NCBI RefSeq assembly: GCF_014699005.1
Contig: NZ_JACWZY010000005.1
Span: 1-64,000, forward strand
Source: Spirosoma profusum
Lineage (GTDB): Bacteria > Bacteroidota > Bacteroidia > Cytophagales > Spirosomataceae
Reading direction: 5' to 3'
DNA: 64,000 bases
Shown piece by piece: positions 56,537-64,000 of this stretch. Position numbers and translations under genes: made by a program. Each line of letters opens with the position of its first letter. Position 1 is the stretch's first letter. The notes beneath the pieces were generated by a model that was not told the DNA's origin, did no database searches, and worked only from the letters and a program-made list of their open reading frames with translations.

Positions 56537-57484
56537 TTAATGGTGGAAACCTGTCCCAATAAATTTCAACGCTTCAGGCAGACCAGTACGCCAGTACGTC
56601 CATGTGTGCGCGCCATCGCGGGCACGGTATTCGTGCGGAATTTTCCGCTCCAGCAAAGACACATGCAGGGCCGCATTACCAACCGTCAAGACGTCGTCAT
56701 CGCCACAGTCGAGGTACCAGCGTACGCGAGTTAAATCGCCTTCTGGTGCCGATTTGGCCAGATTTATGGGACTGTTACGTTTCCAGGTAAGACTGAGCCG
56801 GTCATCGCCTTTGACTGGCCCACTAAAAATAGGTGCGAAAACCGTATTAAATCGCTCATCTGGAATACTTTTAAAGCTTTCATCGGTACGGACAGCAGCA
56901 CTCAAGGCAGCGCATGAACTGAACAGGTCAGGATGGTGCATTGCCAGCATGAGCGACCCAAAACCACCCATCGACAGTCCTGAAAGCGCCCTGTATTCAC
57001 GCTGAGTACGCGTTCGGAACATCGAATCGATGTGCGGAATCAACTCCTGCACAAACATGTCTTCGTAACGCACTTTATTCTGATAATCATTTACATACCA
57101 CGTAACGCCCGCGTTAGGCATCACAATAATCATTGGCGGTACGTCGCCCGATCGAATACTGGCATCGGCAATACGGTCGGCTTCTCCAAACTGAATCCAG
57201 CCCGTTTCGTCATCGCCCAGTCCGTGCAGCAGATATACTACTGGATAGCGACGATTCGAAACGTAGTAATCAGGAGGTAAATACACTGAAAACTTCACCG
57301 CCTGATTCATCAAAGAACTGTTCATAACCAGGCTTTCGAGCAGACGCGTTTGGGGAGCCGCAACTACTGGCACGGGTCCATTACTTTGAGGAGTAGTTAA
57401 TTGGTCACGTCGACGTGATTGAGCTATCGACGTTACGTGGAGTAAGATCAGTAGTGAACAGAAAACCAGATTACGTATACGCAT
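56537..57484 (-). CDS. Secreted esterase (esterase D/CE1-like)
   Basis: A 315-residue secreted alpha/beta hydrolase. The leader ends SIAQS (residue ~23). Motifs: PVVYLLHGLGDDETGW, nucleophile Ser in GLSMGGFGS (about residue 170), Asp in DCGDDD and His in DGAHTWTYW near the C-terminus. This esterase D/CE1-like family includes feruloyl and acetyl-xylan esterases. It stands divergent from the beta-galactosidase gene, which suggests a shared carbohydrate-degradation role, as inference. Confidence 0.87.
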   Translation of the reverse strand: MRIRNLVFCSLLILLHVTSIAQSRRRDQLTTPQSNGPVPVVAAPQTRLLESLVMNSSLMNQAVKFSVYLPPDYYVSNRRYPVVYLLHGLGDDETGWIQFGEADRIADASIRSGDVPPMIIVMPNAGVTWYVNDYQNKVRYEDMFVQELIPHIDSMFRTRTQREYRALSGLSMGGFGSLMLAMHHPDLFSSCAALSAAVRTDESFKSIPDERFNTVFAPIFSGPVKGDDRLSLTWKRNSPINLAKSAPEGDLTRVRWYLDCGDDDVLTVGNAALHVSLLERKIPHEYRARDGAHTWTYWRTGLPEALKFIGTGFHH

Positions 57485-57556
57485 TACGTCTGATGGGTTA
57501 ATGGCGGTAAAAATTATGCGTAATTTACGCTGTTTTGCAGTAAGGCTCGTGAATAG

Positions 57557-60901
<3,345 letters not shown>

Positions 60902-60925
60902 CCAGTAACCACCAAAGGATTTTAG

Positions 60926-60933
60926 TAAATTTG
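60926..60933 (+). promoter_or_regulatory. Possible -7 box upstream of the sigma-54 regulator
   Basis: TAAATTTG matches the TAnnTTTG box, 186 bp before the next start. No -33 partner is clear. It may drive the response regulator. Confidence 0.35.
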
Positions 60934-60992
60934 CCCTGTGGTTCATCGGATGCGGTATAAATTTCCTATTTTCGGGCTTATACGACTAAGAA

Positions 60993-61077
60993 TTGACAAT
61001 GAATAATGAATAATGAACAATTACCGGTCTGGTAATCAGGAAAAAAGGTATTGTGCATTTTACATTATACATTCATC
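60993..61077. repeat. AT-rich word repeats with partial inverted symmetry
   Basis: The stretch 60993-61023 has repeated ATGAATAATGAA words, and 61051-61077 carries their loosely complementary counterpart (ATTGTGCATTTTACATTATACATTCAT-like, cut here). With one gap the arms pair imperfectly. It resembles the short AT-rich repeats seen between Bacteroidetes genes. No function is assigned. Confidence 0.45.
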
Positions 61078-61119
61078 CAGAATCTGATCTAATTTTATTT
61101 TTAAAAAATATCCAGTTCT

Positions 61120-62271
61120 ATGGCCAAACTGATTATCGTAGATGATGAGTGGAAAATCCGGGCAGCCCTACGCGATATCCTGGAGTATGAAGGCTACGAG
61201 GTCGATGAAGCAAAAGATGGTGAAGAGGGGCTGGAGATGATCTTGCGCAATAACTACGACGTAGCGTTGTGCGACGTTAGAATGCCCAAACTGACTGGCA
61301 TGGAAGTTCTTCTGAAAGTCACCGAAGCCAGTAAAGCCACTCAACTCATCATGATTTCGGCACACGGCACTGTCGAAACTGCCGTTGAAGCCACGAAGCA
61401 GGGAGCTTATGATTTCATCATGAAACCTCCTGATCTGAACCGCCTGTTGATAACAGTACGCAACGCCATCGAGCGGGCCAAGCTGTTGCAGGAAACAAAG
61501 ACCCTCAAGAAACGTATCTACAAACTGAACGAAATTGTCGGCGAATCGGAGCCGATTAAGAAAGTCAAAGATACGATCAACCGGGTGGCCGCTACCGAAG
61601 CCAGAGTGCTGGTTACAGGAGCCAACGGGTCGGGGAAAGAGATGGTAGCCAAGCAGATTCACGAAAAAGGAAGCCGGGCCAACCAACCTCTAATCGAAGT
61701 TAACTGCGCTGCCATACCCAGCGAACTCATTGAGAGCGAATTGTTTGGCCACGAAAAAGGGGCCTTCACCGGAGCCGCAATCCGGCGGGTTGGCAAGTTT
61801 GAACAGGCCGATGGTGGTACGTTATTTCTCGACGAGATCGGCGACATGAGTCTGTCGGCTCAGGCTAAAGTGCTACGTGCGTTGCAGGAAAACAAAATTA
61901 CCCGCGTAGGTGGCGATAAAGAAATCAAGGTAAACGTTCGGGTCATTGCGGCCACGAACAAAGACCTTCGGCAGGAAATTGTAAATGGCAATTTCCGGGA
62001 GGATTTATTTCACCGGCTCAGTGTAATTATGATTCACGTACCGCCCCTGGCCGAACGACGTGTCGATATTCCGCTGCTGGCTGACAAATTCCTTCACGAC
62101 ATTGCCACCGAATACGGCGCTCCCCCAAAGGAACTCTCAAACGATGCAATTGCCTACCTGCAATCGCTCCCCTGGACCGGTAACGTACGCGAACTACGTA
62201 ACGTCATCGAGCGTCTGGTCATCATGTGTGGCGAAGAGATATCGCTGGAAGACGTGAAAGCGTACGCGTAA
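61120..62271 (+). CDS. Sigma-54-dependent response regulator without DNA-binding domain
   Basis: A 383-residue protein. Receiver domain (about 1-120) with phosphoacceptor Asp52 in CDVRMPK; AAA+ domain (about 140-370) with the Walker A-like GANGSGKE, the sigma-54-contact loop GAFTGA (214-219) and the [15 protein letters not shown] motif. It ends just after the AAA+ domain; the Fis-type helix-turn-helix usual in NtrC (~440-480 residues) is absent. Such HTH-less forms act from solution on sigma-54 promoters in some Cytophagales and other phyla. No histidine kinase is adjacent. It lies 218 bp after the beta-galactosidase gene. Confidence 0.9.
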   Translation: MAKLIIVDDEWKIRAALRDILEYEGYEVDEAKDGEEGLEMILRNNYDVALCDVRMPKLTGMEVLLKVTEASKATQLIMISAHGTVETAVEATKQGAYDFIMKPPDLNRLLITVRNAIERAKLLQETKTLKKRIYKLNEIVGESEPIKKVKDTINRVAATEARVLVTGANGSGKEMVAKQIHEKGSRANQPLIEVNCAAIPSELIESELFGHEKGAFTGAAIRRVGKFEQADGGTLFLDEIGDMSLSAQAKVLRALQENKITRVGGDKEIKVNVRVIAATNKDLRQEIVNGNFREDLFHRLSVIMIHVPPLAERRVDIPLLADKFLHDIATEYGAPPKELSNDAIAYLQSLPWTGNVRELRNVIERLVIMCGEEISLEDVKAYA

Positions 62272-62339
62272 TACAATTTTGAAAGAGCGAAAGAGCGAAT
62301 TTCCAGCAAGTGCGCTCTTTCACTCTTTCACAATTGTAT
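62271..62339. terminator. 27-bp imperfect inverted repeat between convergent genes
   Basis: Arms 62271-62297 and 62313-62339 pair at 25 of 27 positions. The left arm includes a GAAAGAGCGAAAGAGCG tandem word and the last base of the regulator's stop codon; the right arm overlaps the 3' end of the convergent LuxE-like gene. It is a probable bidirectional terminator or mobile-repeat relic. Confidence 0.65.
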
Positions 62340-63482
62340 CATCAAATTGCACCCCCTAACATCCGAGTTATCGAAGCGGCCGATGACGCGAAAATTGCCT
62401 TCATTACCAACGTATTGGCCAAGATCCTGAGTCTCAATAAATGAGCAGGAATCCAGATTGGCTAAATCCACTACGTTGACACCGCCCGAACGGGAAAAAT
62501 CATTTGGATACAGGTGAAACGGATCGTTTATGTCACGCAGTAATACACGTAGCGTCGGACTTGGCCGGAACACGCCCTCTCCTGTTGAATATGCCTGCGA
62601 CAGAAGTTCAGTCATTCCGTACTCAGAATGAATCGCCTGTACGCCCAGCCGATCTTTCAGAAGTGTATGCACTTCTTCACGCAGCAACTCTCGCCGACGG
62701 CCTTTCATACCGCCCGTTTCCATAATAATCAGGCTGGATAGGTTACCCAGAAACGACAGGTCTGGTGACGATTCGGCCCAATCGAGCAGGGCGAATGTTA
62801 CGCCAATCAGGAGAATCTTTTTCTGAACGTTACGTTGGCTCAGCGAACGTAGCTGACTGGTCAGTTCGTCGTAGTTGTTAAGGAAAAAGCCACTCGTTGG
62901 TTCAGGCGTTACGTTCATTCCAACCGAAACACGTTTACTTCGGTCTATAAATCGCTGAACCATATACACCAGCGAGGAGTTATTTCGTTCAAGGTAAGAA
63001 GGCAGGAGCGCCAAGACATTCACATTCTGAAGCGGCCCATAAAGTTGCTCAAAAATCTGGACGCTGATGGCTTCGTAAAGTGCCGAATCCGGAACGTAAT
63101 GTCGGCTGGTCTGGTCTCCGGTGGTACCACTACTGGCGAACATCAACGTATCAGGAGGCAACGTAGTGAATTGATTACTGATGCCCGTCTGCACGGTATG
63201 TCTTTTAAAAAAACCGATGGGTAGAAAAGGTATTTGGCGGACTTCCGTGACTTGTTCCGGACGTACATTCAGATACTTCAGGTAGTCACGATACAGCGGA
63301 TTGTAGGTTGATTGATAATGAAAGACAGACAAGGCCAATTCGTCAAATTGAGCAACATCGGGCGACTGGCTGCTTATTGCCAGAATTTTCCGCCGGAGTG
63401 CCTGTCGAATCGGTTCGGCCTCGGTTGAGCGAATAAGTGGAAAAGACAATAGATTTAAGCGTTTATTGGGTAACAAGTACAA
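62328..63482 (-). CDS. LuxE/PaaK-type acyl-protein synthetase family protein
   Basis: A 384-residue protein of the LuxE acyl-protein synthetase/adenylate-forming group. Motifs: FASSGTTGDQTSRH (phosphate-binding loop, about residue 115), ETGGMKGRRRELLREEVH (about 255) and HSEYGMTELLSQAY (about 285-298). In luminous bacteria LuxE activates fatty acids; elsewhere family members occur in surface-polysaccharide clusters. No lux or polysaccharide gene is adjacent, so the substrate is open. Its start lies 4 bp from the divergent lipoprotein start. Confidence 0.82.
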   Translation of the reverse strand: MYLLPNKRLNLLSFPLIRSTEAEPIRQALRRKILAISSQSPDVAQFDELALSVFHYQSTYNPLYRDYLKYLNVRPEQVTEVRQIPFLPIGFFKRHTVQTGISNQFTTLPPDTLMFASSGTTGDQTSRHYVPDSALYEAISVQIFEQLYGPLQNVNVLALLPSYLERNNSSLVYMVQRFIDRSKRVSVGMNVTPEPTSGFFLNNYDELTSQLRSLSQRNVQKKILLIGVTFALLDWAESSPDLSFLGNLSSLIIMETGGMKGRRRELLREEVHTLLKDRLGVQAIHSEYGMTELLSQAYSTGEGVFRPSPTLRVLLRDINDPFHLYPNDFSRSGGVNVVDLANLDSCSFIETQDLGQYVGNEGNFRVIGRFDNSDVRGCNLMIQL

Positions 63483-63486
63483 CAGT

Positions 63487-64000
63487 ATGCGACGGCAACA
63501 AATTCACCCGTATCTCTTCATTATTGGAGCTGCCTGGCTCCTTTCGTCCTGTTTCAACGAACCAAATTATTCGAACACGCCCGAAATCGACTTCAAAGGG
63601 ATATTTAAATATCCTATTGCGCCGGGTAAAGGGGTCGGCCAATCGAAACGCGATTCGGTCGTGATTACCATTGGCTTCCGCGATGGCGATGGTAACCTGG
63701 GTAACTCATTGCCACCATCCAAAGCCGATTCGACAAAATACGCTTCGAATGGAAAGTGGGGTAATTACCAGATTCGCACGTTTCGACTAATCAATAAGAA
63801 ATTTGAAGAGCTTCCTCTATCCGTTAACACAACGCTTATTTTCCCGGAATTCACTCCCGGCAAACCCAAAGGCGCCATTGAAGGGACGCTGGATTTTAAC
63901 CAGACGTTTCAATACGGAACTAGTTTTACACTCTACCCAACTAAATTCCAGATTAAAATCCGGGATCGCGACCTCAACGAAAGCAACGTCATCGAAACCG
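63487..64000 (+). CDS. Lipoprotein, truncated by the window end
   Basis: An open frame from ATG 63487 to the window end, at least 171 residues, with no stop. The leader MRRQQIHPYLFIIGAAWLLS ends in the lipobox SSC (Cys22). The mature part begins FNEPNYSNTP and carries GFRDGDGNLG, an Asp/Gly loop frequent in secreted Bacteroidetes lipoproteins. The function is unknown. Divergent from the LuxE-like gene with 4 bp between starts, so the two promoters must lie in each other's coding region. Confidence 0.72.
   Translation, partial: MRRQQIHPYLFIIGAAWLLSSCFNEPNYSNTPEIDFKGIFKYPIAPGKGVGQSKRDSVVITIGFRDGDGNLGNSLPPSKADSTKYASNGKWGNYQIRTFRLINKKFEELPLSVNTTLIFPEFTPGKPKGAIEGTLDFNQTFQYGTSFTLYPTKFQIKIRDRDLNESNVIET

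Overview
The window looks like chromosomal DNA of a Bacteroidetes bacterium of the Cytophagales, most like Spirosoma or a close relative. Pointers are the PorP/SprF and PorE-like type IX secretion (T9SS) proteins, a giant adhesin with a gliding-motility type C-terminal sorting domain, LytS/LytTR regulation, SusD-free but lipoprotein-rich surface genes, TAnnTTTG-type -7 promoter boxes, and weak Shine-Dalgarno sites. The genus is an inference from general resemblance; no rRNA or tRNA is present to test it. No phage, insertion sequence with a transposase, CRISPR array or defence island was seen.

Layout. 0.2-5 kb: maltokinase, two small genes and glgB, part of a GlgE-type alpha-glucan pathway; glgB ends inside a perfect 44-bp inverted repeat. 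5-17.5 kb: outer-membrane and envelope genes, an alpha-E protein, a NIPSNAP protein, a Gfo/Idh/MocA oxidoreductase, a DUF5723/TSP3 protein, an ABC exporter, a clan-A glycoside hydrolase-like protein, AraC regulator, thioredoxin-like protein and a small permease-like protein. 17.5-19 kb: BCS1-like AAA ATPase. 18.7-35 kb, all on the minus strand: a roughly 3,800-residue adhesin (SdrD-B-like, DUF11 and Ig-like repeats, T9SS type-B C-terminal domain), then PorP/SprF, a terminator, a PorE-like protein and a second PorP/SprF. This is the most distinctive locus: a cargo adhesin apparently packaged with its own outer-membrane partners.

35.7-41 kb: a TolB/BamA-like protein, an FAD oxidoreductase and cytidylate kinase, probably co-transcribed. 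42.6-45.5 kb: a pentapeptide-repeat LytS-type histidine kinase, its LytTR response regulator, a small membrane protein and a SUI1-like factor. 45.6-53.6 kb: a peptide transporter, M23 peptidase, hydrolase, small acidic proteins, DoxX-like protein, lipoprotein, solitary sufB and GNAT enzymes. 53.7-64 kb: uvrB, a candidate small structured RNA, DUF2911 protein, esterase, GH2 beta-galactosidase, a sigma-54 response regulator without a DNA-binding domain, a LuxE-like protein, and a lipoprotein running off the end.

Four sequence signals are not explained by the genes: an excess of the words TACGT/ACGTA over most of the window that disappears in the adhesin core; the 44-bp palindrome at glgB; a perfect 14-bp hairpin in the signal-peptide codons of the PorP/SprF gene behind the adhesin; and the promoter-hairpin unit between uvrB and the DUF2911 gene.
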